A DNA stretch of 64,000 nucleotides from Paraburkholderia saeva (GTDB lineage Bacteria > Pseudomonadota > Gammaproteobacteria > Burkholderiales > Burkholderiaceae). Position numbers and translations under genes: made by a program. How positions within the stretch are numbered: the first letter of the stretch is position 1; each line of letters starts with the position of its first letter. Positions 41,050 to 49,531 of this stretch are shown piece by piece. The DNA lies in assembly GCF_907164555.1 (NCBI RefSeq), contig NZ_CAJQZC010000003.1, positions 682,001 to 746,000 on the forward strand, given 5' to 3'. The notes beneath the pieces were generated by a model, which did no database searches, was not told the origin of the DNA, and saw nothing but the letters and a program-made list of their open reading frames with translations.

Positions 41050-42678
41050 ATGCATGGATTGATGATGCAGCAGCCGCTGCTGGTCGCCTCGCTCCTCACC
41101 CACGCCGAGCGGCATCACGGCGAGCAGGAAATCGTGTCGCGACGGGTCGAAGGCGACATTCACCGTTATCGCTATCGCGATCTGGCGCAACGCGCCCGAC
41201 GCCTCGCGAATGCACTTGCTGGCCTCGGCATCGGCGAGGGTGAGCGCGTCGGTACGCTGGCATGGAACGGCTACCGTCACATGGAGCTGTACTTTGCGGT
41301 GTCGGGTTCCGGTGCTGTCCTGCACACGCTCAACCCGCGACTGCACGTCGATCAGCTCGCCTACATCATCGATCACGCTGACGATCGCGTCATCTTCTTC
41401 GACCTGACGTTCCTGCCGCTGATCGAGTCCGTCGCGCCGCGTATCAGGAGTCCAAAGGTATTCGTCGCGATGACCGATCGCGCGAACATGCCGGCCACGC
41501 CCGATCTGCCGGGCATGCTGATGTGCTACGAAGACCTCATCGACGGGCACGGCGATGACTTTACGTGGCCGCTTCTGGACGAGAACACCGCGTCGTCGCT
41601 GTGCTACACGTCAGGCACCACCGGAAATCCGAAAGGGGTGTTGTACAGCCATCGTTCGACGATTCTGCACACCTATGCAGCGGCATTGCCCGACTCGCTG
41701 AACTGCTCGGCACGCGACGTGATCCTGCCGGTCGTCCCCATGTTCCACGTGAACGCGTGGGGGCTGCCGTATATCGCATGCATGGTCGGCGCGAAGCTCG
41801 TATTTCCGGGGCCCGCACTCGACGGGAAATCGCTCTATGAGCTGATCGAGGCCGAGCAGGTCACGCTTTCCGCGGGTGTTCCGACCGTGTGGCAGGGTCT
41901 GCTTCGACATGTGGCCGAGCGTGGCTCGACGTTTACTGCCATGCGCCGCACGATCGTCGGCGGGGCACCATGCCCGACTGCCATGACGACAGAATTCCAG
42001 GAGCGCTATCACGTCGATGTCCTGCACGCGTGGGGCATGACGGAACTGAGCCCGGTCGGCACGGTTTGCAGTTTCAAGGGCCATCACCTGTCGTTGCCGA
42101 CGCAGCAACGCTATGCGATCCAGGCAAAGCAGGGCCGCGCCGTGTTTGGCATCGACATGAGAATCGTGGGCCCCGACGGCGAAGCGTTGCCGTGGGACGG
42201 CCGCGCGGCGGGCGACCTGCAGGTGCGCGGTCCGTGGGTGACGACGGGATATTTCGGTTGTGACGAGGCGTCGCCGCTAAGCGACGGCTGGTTTCCGACG
42301 GGCGACGTGGCGAAGATCGATGCCGACGGCTTCATGCAGATCACCGACCGCAGCAAGGACGTCATCAAGTCCGGCGGCGAATGGATCAGCTCGATCGACA
42401 TCGAAAACGTGGCGAGCCTGCACCCCGAAGTGGCGAGCGCAGTGTGCATTGCCGCGAGGCACCCGAAGTGGGACGAACGCCCGTTGCTGCTGATCGTGAA
42501 GCAACCGGGGAGCGCGCTTGAAAGCGCTGAGCTGCTCGATTTCTTTGACGGTCGGGTGGCGAAATGGTGGAAGCCCGATGCCGTCGTATTTATCGAGGCG
42601 CTTCCTCTCGGCGCGACTGGCAAGGTCCTCAAGAACCAGTTGAGAGACAGGTTTAAAGACTACTACCTCATGGCCTGA
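41050..42678 (+). CDS. Acyl-CoA ligase (AMP-forming)
   Basis: A 542-residue adenylate-forming enzyme of the fatty-acid CoA ligase group. It has the AMP-binding loop [13 protein letters not shown], the A5-type motif [10 protein letters not shown], the hinge region [16 protein letters not shown] and the catalytic lysine in [10 protein letters not shown]. It activates a carboxylic acid to its CoA thioester with ATP and is the last gene of cluster B. This agrees with the BKACE gene, since both handle CoA thioesters. AGGAAGG precedes the ATG. Chain length cannot be judged from sequence; medium-chain or long-chain ligases have similar motifs. Confidence 0.93.
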   Translation: MHGLMMQQPLLVASLLTHAERHHGEQEIVSRRVEGDIHRYRYRDLAQRARRLANALAGLGIGEGERVGTLAWNGYRHMELYFAVSGSGAVLHTLNPRLHVDQLAYIIDHADDRVIFFDLTFLPLIESVAPRIRSPKVFVAMTDRANMPATPDLPGMLMCYEDLIDGHGDDFTWPLLDENTASSLCYTSGTTGNPKGVLYSHRSTILHTYAAALPDSLNCSARDVILPVVPMFHVNAWGLPYIACMVGAKLVFPGPALDGKSLYELIEAEQVTLSAGVPTVWQGLLRHVAERGSTFTAMRRTIVGGAPCPTAMTTEFQERYHVDVLHAWGMTELSPVGTVCSFKGHHLSLPTQQRYAIQAKQGRAVFGIDMRIVGPDGEALPWDGRAAGDLQVRGPWVTTGYFGCDEASPLSDGWFPTGDVAKIDADGFMQITDRSKDVIKSGGEWISSIDIENVASLHPEVASAVCIAARHPKWDERPLLLIVKQPGSALESAELLDFFDGRVAKWWKPDAVVFIEALPLGATGKVLKNQLRDRFKDYYLMA

Positions 42679-42726
42679 CCCGGCCCGTCATGGTAGCGAA
42701 AGCCTGATCCAGTCAAAGCGGAATCC

Positions 42727-42744
42727 GCCGGGCGCCTGCCCGGC
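42727..42744 (+). terminator. Stem-loop at the end of cluster B
   Basis: A perfect 7-bp stem GCCGGGC/GCCCGGC with a 4-nt loop, 48 bp after the ligase stop. It has no T-run. It probably ends or attenuates the cluster transcript before the BON-domain gene. Confidence 0.5.
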
Positions 42745-42784
42745 AATCTACGGGGCCGACGGCCCACGACAACAGGAGACGTGA

Positions 42785-43177
42785 ATGCAAAAAATCAGGG
42801 GACTCAGGCTGGCGATCGGCACGTGCATCGTTGCAGTGTCCATGAACGCGTGGTCGCAGGGCGACCAGGCTTCCGGTGCAGCGGCGGCGCCTGCCGGTGC
42901 TTCCGCAATGGTCGCGTCCAGCGCGGCGCCGGCCGCGACCGGCCGCAAGGCAGATCGCGCGTTACGCAAGAAGATCTATGCGGCCATCTCGAAGCACAAG
43001 GAGATCAGCGCCGGGGATATCAGTGTCACGGCGAAGAACGGCGCTGTTACGCTGAACGGAACCGCGGCAGATACTGCGCAGGTTGCGAAGGTCGCGGAAA
43101 TCGCGGGTGGAGTCGCAGGCGTGACTTCGGTGAACAACAAGCTGACGGTCGGGAAACCGGCATTCGGCACGCAGTAA
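42785..43177 (+). CDS. Periplasmic BON-domain protein
   Basis: A 130-residue exported protein. A signal peptide (residues 1-26, MQKIRGLRLAIGTCIVAVSM ending in WSQG) and an Ala-rich linker precede one BON domain (about 55-125; KIYAAISKHKEISAGDIS and VTLNGTAADTAQV), a lipid-binding fold found in OsmY and secretin-associated proteins. BON proteins usually respond to osmotic or envelope stress. GGAGACGTG precedes the ATG. A perfect stem-loop ends the gene. Confidence 0.9.
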   Translation: MQKIRGLRLAIGTCIVAVSMNAWSQGDQASGAAAAPAGASAMVASSAAPAATGRKADRALRKKIYAAISKHKEISAGDISVTAKNGAVTLNGTAADTAQVAKVAEIAGGVAGVTSVNNKLTVGKPAFGTQ

Positions 43178-43184
43178 CTTCGAC

Positions 43185-43212
43185 GGCCAGCCGGCTTTAC
43201 TGCCGGCTGGCC
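43185..43212 (+). terminator. Stem-loop terminator after the BON gene
   Basis: An 11-bp perfect stem (43185-43195 with 43202-43212) with a TTTACT loop, 7 bp past the stop. It lies between convergent genes and may act on both strands. Confidence 0.75.
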
Positions 43213-43279
43213 AGTGTCGTTGTGAAGTGCGGGTTCAGATGTGAACCCGCGGACAGCCGGCCGGTATGCGTGACAGGCG

Positions 43280-43729
43280 TTATTCGGCTTGCCATCCGTG
43301 CGATTCGAGAAGCTTGTCCAGCAGATATCGCAGTGCGTCCATCTCCGGTTCGCTCAGACACCGGTACAGTTCTGTGTCCCGCTTTTCCACCATCGGGGCA
43401 ATTTTCCTGAAAATCTTCCGTCCTTCCGGCATCAACGAAATGATGACGCTGCGACCATCCTGATCGCTCGCCGTGCGCGACAGCAGTCCTTTTCCGATCA
43501 ATGTCTCAGTCGTGCGGCTTGCCTGACTTTTGTCGAGGTTCGAGCGGCGTGAGATGTCCATGACTGTCTGCGGCCCAAAGGCGCCAAGCACGCCAATGAT
43601 CATCGCCTCTGGCATGGGCAGGCCAAGTTTCCCGCGGGACAACTCGCTGCTCATCCGGTCGGCGATCTTGCTAAGCGCCTTGAGCCGATAGGTCAGGGAT
43701 TCATCTGGTGTCGGATCGGTCTTCGTCAT
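43280..43729 (-). CDS. MarR-family transcriptional regulator
   Basis: A 149-residue winged helix regulator. The core LGAFGPQTVMDISRRSNLDKSQASRTTETL is the helix-turn-helix and SRTASDQDGRSVIISLMPEG the wing, which fits the MarR family; the wing residues D-x-R are typical. MarR proteins often repress genes for stress, efflux or aromatic compound use and respond to phenolic ligands. It is convergent with the BON gene. The porin gene lies downstream on the other side, so which gene it controls is open. Confidence 0.9.
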   Translation of the reverse strand: MTKTDPTPDESLTYRLKALSKIADRMSSELSRGKLGLPMPEAMIIGVLGAFGPQTVMDISRRSNLDKSQASRTTETLIGKGLLSRTASDQDGRSVIISLMPEGRKIFRKIAPMVEKRDTELYRCLSEPEMDALRYLLDKLLESHGWQAE

Positions 43730-43915
43730 GAAAATTTAACGTGAGATTGCGGGAAGTTGCGCGTTCCCTGCGTTGCCTGACCAGTCGATCGACGCCCGGT
43801 GGCAGAGAGCCCGCAAATCATACACTGATTGAACTCGCAAGCATCTCGTGCGCTGGCTGCGAGGGCATGCGGATGCGTTCGCCCGGGCGTTGTCGGGCAT
43901 ATCCGGAACAGAAAA

Positions 43916-43941
43916 AAAGCCGCCTCGAACGAGGCGGCTTT
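43916..43941 (-). terminator. Intrinsic terminator of the porin gene
   Basis: A GC-rich 12-bp stem (43916-43927 with 43930-43941) with a 2-nt loop, followed on the reverse strand by a run of seven T. It lies 60 bp after the porin stop and is the best intrinsic terminator in the window. Confidence 0.9.
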
Positions 43942-44001
43942 GAATGCCGAAGAAGGGCGTATCTACGACCCGCCACTTCATGCGATGGCTGGCGTTCAGC
44001 C

Positions 44002-45189
44002 TTAGAAGGAGTGGCGGATACCGATCATGCCAGCGGTGGTGTTCTTGCCCACCGCGACCGGCTGGCCGTACACGAGCGTCTGGTTCATCGTGCCACGGTT
44101 GGAAACGTAGCCCACCTGACCATACAGCGTCGTCGCCTTCGACAGGCTGTAGTCGGCACCCAGCACGTAGGCGTCCGACTGGTTCTGGTTATGCTTGTCG
44201 TCCTTCACGTAATAGATGCCCGACGTGACTTCGAGTGCAGGCGAGAAACGATAACCGATGCCACCCGTCCACATGTCGAAATCGCCCGAGGCGACGCCCG
44301 CCGCGAGGTTCCCGTTCTCGTTCGCCGGGTTGCGGCCATTGCTGAACGAACCGGAGACCGAGAGGCCGTGCCACGTGTACTTCCCGCCGAAGTAGACGAA
44401 GCGGTTGTTGTTCACGCCCGTAGCCGGGATCGGGGTCGCGCCCGGGTTTCCTGCAGTCGGGTACGGGTACGGGCTCGCGTCGTGCCCGTTGTAGTAGACG
44501 GCAGCGGCATTCAGGCCGTAGTTCGAATACTTCAGCACTGCGGACTCGCGCGTGCCGCCCTGGAAATGACCGGCCACACCGCCCGGAGCATATTCCAGCG
44601 CGACCGATGCGCCATAGAAGGAGGGCGAGTTGTAGACGAGCGCATTGCTGTCGTACAGCGCACCGATCTGGCCGTTCGTGCTGTTGCCTGGCCAGCCCGA
44701 CTGCTGGTTCATCGTGAGCCACGCGGTCAGAACGCTGCCGAAGAACCACGCGTTGCGCACGTCCGTGTCTGCGAGGGCGTAAGCCATCGGTGCAAGCTGG
44801 CGACCGGCGTCGAATTTACCGAACGCGCCCGATACGCCTACCGTTGCAATCTGGTTGAACATGGCGGGCGCACCGGCCGTGTCGCTCAGCTGGAACTTGC
44901 CGGTGCCGCTGTCGAACGAGCCCTGGAGCCGGAAGTTGATCTTGTAGCCGCCGCCGATGTCTTCGGTGCCCTTCATGCCGAAGAGGCTGGAGTAAATGCC
45001 GCCGTCCTTCAAGCGGACAACGTGCCCGAGATTAGGGTTCTTTGAAGCGACCGGGAGAAAATTCGCGGCTGCAGTGTTTTGCCACAGCAGACCCGAGTCC
45101 ACTGTTCCGTACAGCGTCACTGACGACTGCGCGTGTGCGACACCTGCAAATGCGAGCAGTGCTGCTGCCCCTGTAATCTTTAACTTCAT
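44002..45189 (-). CDS. Outer-membrane porin, Gram-negative trimeric type
   Basis: A 395-residue porin. The signal peptide MKLKITGAAALLAFAGVAHA is followed by QSSVTLYGTVDSGLLW, the usual start of Burkholderia OmpC/Opp-like 16-stranded porins, and the protein ends with RHSF, an aromatic terminal residue needed for assembly. The conserved loop-3 region and GGKYTWHGLSVSGSF-type strands are visible. I chose the ATG at 45189; a 76-residue upstream extension has no sense. It may supply cluster A/B substrates but there is no direct evidence. It is preceded by a 415-bp region with its promoter. Confidence 0.95.
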   Translation of the reverse strand: MKLKITGAAALLAFAGVAHAQSSVTLYGTVDSGLLWQNTAAANFLPVASKNPNLGHVVRLKDGGIYSSLFGMKGTEDIGGGYKINFRLQGSFDSGTGKFQLSDTAGAPAMFNQIATVGVSGAFGKFDAGRQLAPMAYALADTDVRNAWFFGSVLTAWLTMNQQSGWPGNSTNGQIGALYDSNALVYNSPSFYGASVALEYAPGGVAGHFQGGTRESAVLKYSNYGLNAAAVYYNGHDASPYPYPTAGNPGATPIPATGVNNNRFVYFGGKYTWHGLSVSGSFSNGRNPANENGNLAAGVASGDFDMWTGGIGYRFSPALEVTSGIYYVKDDKHNQNQSDAYVLGADYSLSKATTLYGQVGYVSNRGTMNQTLVYGQPVAVGKNTTAGMIGIRHSF

Positions 45190-45604
45190 GCGGTCTCCGG
45201 CGTATTGATGGTCAATCTGAGGCACCGCGGCAAGCCCCTGTGGATCCGCGCTGCTGTTAGATTGAGAGCATACGTAACCGCATCGCATCTTTCCCCCCCA
45301 TCGGAGAGGGGGTGGGTTTCCCGTAATTCCAGTACCGGGAAAAGCCCGCTTCCCCTTACTGCGCAAGGCTTTCAGGCATCTCAGGGCGAACGTCATACGC
45401 TTCGCGATGGCCACCACTTCCGGCTGTGTTGTTCATTGGTGACAAAAAACTGGTTGATTTCACATCTATATTTTTTTGAACCGGAAAAAACCGTCAGGAT
45501 TTCCCTTAAGGGTTTGCCGGGATGCGGTCAGGAAAAGTGTCGAATTTCAGTTTAATTGAAAAATCAACTATGTCGCGCAGGATTCACTGACACGGTTTGC
45601 CTGT
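45190..45604. other. 415-bp intergenic region upstream of the porin
   Basis: It carries the porin promoter and the 3' end of the LuxR-type gene. A C/G-tract hairpin (45293-45312) lies about 105 bp upstream of the porin ATG, and a perfect CCCTTAAGGG palindrome (45503-45512) lies farther up, close to an AT-rich stretch with a T7 run. These could be regulator sites. No gene is seen. Confidence 0.45.
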
Positions 45605-48322
45605 TCATTCAGCTGCTTCTGGACTCAACCGGGCCGTATCCTGAAGCAGACCCATGAGTTGTGCGCGACAAACAATCTGCTTGCGCGAAGTCACATCGAG
45701 TTTGACGAACAGATTCTTCAAATGCCATTTCACCGTTTCCTGGCCGATTCCGAGGGCGAGCGCGATTTCCTTGTTGGTGAGGTGGCGAGTGAGCAATTCC
45801 AGCACCGCGCGCTCCTTCGGCGTCAAGGTCATGCTGGGGATCGCACGGTGGCCGCCGGCGCCTTCCGCGACAGGTGCGGCGGCCTCTGTAGCGGATGGAT
45901 GCACCCCGACGTGCGGATGAGTTTGACGATTGCCTCCGGGGACGTCGTCCCATCGGGCGACTGCAGGGTGCAGGTCGAGTGGCACCAGCTTCATTCCGTA
46001 TGACTCGCCGAGGCCTGTCGCCTCCCTTAGCAGTTCGGCGTTGGGTTTCCCCCAGCTATCGAGGACGAAAGCCCGTAACGTCATCACGTCGACCCGCACG
46101 GCGCCATGATTCATTGCCTCGGCGCCGGCCTGGGCGCGCGCCAGATTTCGTGCGGCGGCCTCCCAGTCCTGGGCGGATATGTCGGCATAGGCGCGCGCGA
46201 TGTCCTGATGCAGGCACAGCGTGCGACGTTTGACGAGGTCATCGGGCGACGCGTGCCGCGCCACGATCTGGTCGATGCGTTCGACCAGCGTCCGGCATGT
46301 CGCGGCACGGTAGCGTCCGCTATGCAGGCGGATCTGTTCGGTCAGGCTGGCGACGCAAAGCCGCGGCGTGCCGCGTGCAGCGCCGATCGCGTCAAGCGTC
46401 CCCAGCAGGTCAAGCGCCCGATGGTCGGCGCCCGCGGCTGCGGCAATACGTGCAAGTGTCCGGTACGCCACGATGACCGCGTCGGGCGTGCCGCGCCGCT
46501 CCAGGATATCGAGACGGTTAGCCAGCAGCGCAGTGGCTTCGTCGAAATCGCCGCGTTTGAACCGGGTCGCGGCAAGGAGCGCCGCGATCATGCAGGAAAA
46601 CGGGTGTCGCCGGCCAAGGTCGTCGTCCGCCTGGACGAGCGCAGGGCGCAGGGTGCGCTCGGCGAGCAGCATCTGTCCTTCGAGCAGATAGCCAAAGCCT
46701 GTCATGTAATCGCGCCAGCGGCTCACGTAGCGGCAGGCGACCGTGGATTCACCACGCGGCGTTTGTCGCAGCAGATGGCGCGATGCGGCGTATTCGCCCA
46801 GCATCGCTGCCCGCGCGGCAAGCCGGTTCGCATGCACCTGTTGCAGCCAGACGTCTTCAGACGGAGGCGTGTCGCCCCAACGCTCCATCATGCGAGCCGC
46901 GCGGTCGGGTTCGTCGGCGAAATAGGCCGCCGCGCTCAGGATCAGATCGACTTCGTATTGCACTGCCTCTTCGGGCTCGGCGCTGCGCGAAATGGCCTGC
47001 GCCTGGATCTGCGCTTCCTGATGACGGTCGCTCATCGCCAACGCCCACGCAATCGCAAGCCGCATCCGCGGATGCTGGTCCAGCACGGGCTCCGGCAGCC
47101 AGTCCAGCCATTCGAGCACGTCGACGAGACGCCCCTGCGTCAAGGCTTCATGGAGGCTGCGCTGTGCGAGTGCGTAGGCGGTCTCGGTCTCCCCGCATGC
47201 GAGGGCGTGGCGCGCAGCGGCTTCGATCATGCCCGCGTCGGCCAGCCATTGCATCGCACGCCTGTGCAGATCGAGCCGTAACGTGTCCGGGAGTGCGGCC
47301 AGGCGCACGCGCAACGCCTCGCGAGCCATCGAGTGCAGCCGGAACCACTCGCCACGCCCCTGTGCACTGAAAAAAAGTGGCGTCTCGCTGGCAAGCCGCA
47401 AGAGCCGTTGCCTTGCGTCCGGCATGCCGGTGAGCGCTGCGCAGAGATCGGCGTGCATGAGCTCGACGATCGAGACGCGCGACAGGAAATCGGCGTCTTC
47501 GGGGCTGAGCCGTTCGAGCAGCGCCATCACGAACTGTTCGCGAATGCCGCCAGCGCTGCTGGCGAAGGCGTCGATGGCGGAGACGGGATCCTGTGTATCC
47601 GCGATGGCGGAAAGCGCGAGTTGCAGGCCGAGTGGCCAGCCCTCACTGATGTCGTGCAGCCTCGCGCTTGCGTCCGCACCGACCTCGGCACCGAAACGGC
47701 TCGCAATCAGCGCGATCGTTTCATCGAGTCGAAAACGAAGCGACGAGGCATCGACCGTCGCGCAAAGACCGTAGGGGCGCAGGCGCGAGATGACCTTGTC
47801 GTAACCACCGCGCGCGGCAACCACGACGCGCAGGTTGGCGGGCAGGTTGTCGAGCAGGTGGCCGAGCGCCTCCTGACTCGCCGGCTGCAACTGCTCCGCT
47901 TCGTCGAGTATCAGGACGATGTCGAGCGCGGTGCGCGCGACATCGGCAAGCCATGCGGTGACGCCTTCGAGTGGCGCGTCTGGCGCGGCGCCACCTTCCA
48001 GTAGACGTCTGCCGAAGGTTGCGCGCCCGGAGCCCGTCCGGACGGCCAGCGTCAAACCCACGAGCAGGCGCCGCGGATCGTCGCGCCCGTCAACCGAGAG
48101 CCACGCCACTGCGCTGCCGCGCATGAGGTATTCGTGGCGCCACTGGATCAGCAGTGACGTTTTCCCGAAGCCCGGGGGCGCCTGCACGATCGTCACCGGA
48201 CATTCGCGAAAGCGCCCACTTTCCGCGCTCAGGCGCGTGCGCGTGAGCATGTGTCGTGGTGCACGCGGAGGACAGATCTTGAGGGCCAGTTCCGGGTTAG
48301 CAACGGGTAGTTGATTTGTCAT
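45605..48322 (-). CDS. MalT-like LuxR-family regulator with ATPase domain
   Basis: A 905-residue LAL/MalT-type regulator. The N-terminal STAND-type ATPase has Walker A APPGFGKTSLL (about residue 49) and a Walker B with LILDEAEQLQ. The middle consists of TPR-like helical repeats (about 330-760). The C-terminus carries the LuxR helix-turn-helix: LTPKERAVLELLTRHLTNKE, then IGQETVKWHLKNLFVKL. MalT-like proteins bind an inducer and then activate catabolic operons. It is divergent from the Usp-like gene and may control it, the porin or a catabolic locus. Position 48322 is the first clear ATG, giving MTNQLPVANP. Confidence 0.93.
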   Translation of the reverse strand: MTNQLPVANPELALKICPPRAPRHMLTRTRLSAESGRFRECPVTIVQAPPGFGKTSLLIQWRHEYLMRGSAVAWLSVDGRDDPRRLLVGLTLAVRTGSGRATFGRRLLEGGAAPDAPLEGVTAWLADVARTALDIVLILDEAEQLQPASQEALGHLLDNLPANLRVVVAARGGYDKVISRLRPYGLCATVDASSLRFRLDETIALIASRFGAEVGADASARLHDISEGWPLGLQLALSAIADTQDPVSAIDAFASSAGGIREQFVMALLERLSPEDADFLSRVSIVELMHADLCAALTGMPDARQRLLRLASETPLFFSAQGRGEWFRLHSMAREALRVRLAALPDTLRLDLHRRAMQWLADAGMIEAAARHALACGETETAYALAQRSLHEALTQGRLVDVLEWLDWLPEPVLDQHPRMRLAIAWALAMSDRHQEAQIQAQAISRSAEPEEAVQYEVDLILSAAAYFADEPDRAARMMERWGDTPPSEDVWLQQVHANRLAARAAMLGEYAASRHLLRQTPRGESTVACRYVSRWRDYMTGFGYLLEGQMLLAERTLRPALVQADDDLGRRHPFSCMIAALLAATRFKRGDFDEATALLANRLDILERRGTPDAVIVAYRTLARIAAAAGADHRALDLLGTLDAIGAARGTPRLCVASLTEQIRLHSGRYRAATCRTLVERIDQIVARHASPDDLVKRRTLCLHQDIARAYADISAQDWEAAARNLARAQAGAEAMNHGAVRVDVMTLRAFVLDSWGKPNAELLREATGLGESYGMKLVPLDLHPAVARWDDVPGGNRQTHPHVGVHPSATEAAAPVAEGAGGHRAIPSMTLTPKERAVLELLTRHLTNKEIALALGIGQETVKWHLKNLFVKLDVTSRKQIVCRAQLMGLLQDTARLSPEAAE

Positions 48323-48412
48323 CGGTCTGGCTGCACCTCAAAACTTGCCGCGGGGGGGAGGGAAATCGATTGTCGAGCCCCCCCATTCTGTTCTTCGCAG
48401 GGTATGCGTGCC

Positions 48413-48431
48413 CCCCTCCGCGCGGGAGGGG
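48413..48431. repeat. C/G-tract stem-loop in the LuxR/Usp divergent region
   Basis: CCCCTCC and GGAGGGG flank a 5-nt loop, 67 bp before the Usp-like ATG. Together with G7 and C7 runs at about 48352 and 48388 it makes a G/C-tract-rich promoter region that could form strong secondary structure. Function unknown. Confidence 0.5.
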
Positions 48432-48497
48432 AATGTGACGCCATAGTTTTCTACCATTGGGCCTGCAATCGTTTACTGTAAATACACAAGAAATTCC

Positions 48498-49484
48498 ATG
48501 TTCCGGCATCTCGGCGTATCCATTGATTCGAGTGACCACAGCTGTGGCGCCACCATCCAGGCGGTCTGCCTCGCGCATTCGATGCGCGCCCGCGTGAGCT
48601 TCTGGTATGCGCAGCCCATCCCTGACAGTCCGTTTGCGGAATTGCAGGGTGAGCACGCGGCAGGCGAGGCATTGACCCGCGCGGACGCCGCCGCACGGGC
48701 GCTCGGGGTTGCGCCTTACCTGGGCGCGAACCTTTTTACAGCAGGGGCAGGCGAAGAGATCCTGAATGCGGCCGCGCGTGCCGGATGCGACGCGATCGTC
48801 GTCACTCACGATCCCGCTCGCGGATTGCAGGGTTCCACCGCGGACGAACTGCTGAAACATGCAACGCTTCCCGTGCTGATGTTCGGGCCGGCGTGCGCGC
48901 CTGCCCGCACGCCGGCTGTCGAGTTACTGCGGGCCGAGTATCAGCGGCTCTCCAGCCTGCTACATAGATGGCTATGTCTTCTGGGCACTGTGCACGCGGA
49001 AGACGAGGGCGCATTGCACCCGTACTGGCTAGCCATGCGGTCCGTGATCACGTACGTACGACAGACCGTGCACCCCCTTCAACGCTGCAAGGAAACGCGG
49101 CTCTTCAGTCGGGTTCGGAACCGCGCGCCAGAAGTCTGCGCTGAAGTGGATGAACTTCTGCTGCTGAGCCGCCGGGAAAGCGATCTGCTTGACGAGCTCG
49201 AATCGAACGTCGCGCGCCCGCTCGACAGCAACGCGGCGCTGACCGGGTTGTCATCGGCCCTGGCCCGCTATGCCAATCTCGTCTGGTACGCGAGAGGCCG
49301 CGAAGAAAGCGTCATCCTGCCTGCGGCGCTCTGCCATCTGGAAGCAGCCGAGTGGGAGCAGCTTCATGCCGAACTTCACGATGCGTGTGGCGCGAGCGAC
49401 AGCGCAAGCGTATCGGGTACTTTTGCGAGCGTAAGCGACACGCTCTACAAGGCGACGCTGGCTGGAGAGCATCCGAGGGCCTGA
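48498..49484 (+). CDS. Usp domain fused to a degenerate hemerythrin-like domain
   Basis: A 328-residue fusion. Residues 1-132 look like a universal stress protein (FRHLGVSIDSSDHS; VVTHDPARG; ATLPVLMFGP). The rest is helical and aligns loosely to the HHE/hemerythrin fold, which needs His in four helices. Here His156 and His192 (with Glu199) are present, but the third site reads SRRES (225-229) and the fourth YARGREE (264-270), so I judge the metal site lost. Such a protein could sense or bind something other than oxygen, or simply scaffold. Divergent from the MalT-like gene; a stem-loop lies after it. The hemerythrin reading is moderate, the Usp reading fair. Confidence 0.72.
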   Translation: MFRHLGVSIDSSDHSCGATIQAVCLAHSMRARVSFWYAQPIPDSPFAELQGEHAAGEALTRADAAARALGVAPYLGANLFTAGAGEEILNAAARAGCDAIVVTHDPARGLQGSTADELLKHATLPVLMFGPACAPARTPAVELLRAEYQRLSSLLHRWLCLLGTVHAEDEGALHPYWLAMRSVITYVRQTVHPLQRCKETRLFSRVRNRAPEVCAEVDELLLLSRRESDLLDELESNVARPLDSNAALTGLSSALARYANLVWYARGREESVILPAALCHLEAAEWEQLHAELHDACGASDSASVSGTFASVSDTLYKATLAGEHPRA

Positions 49485-49494
49485 CGATAGCCCG

Positions 49495-49516
49495 CGCTTC
49501 GCCGTCTGGCGAAGCG
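49495..49516. terminator. Stem-loop between convergent Usp-like and chemoreceptor genes
   Basis: A 9-bp perfect stem CGCTTCGCC/GGCGAAGCG with a 4-nt loop, 10 bp after the Usp-like stop and 15 bp after the chemoreceptor stop. Likely bidirectional. Confidence 0.75.
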
Positions 49517-49531
49517 TTGTCATCCACCTGT

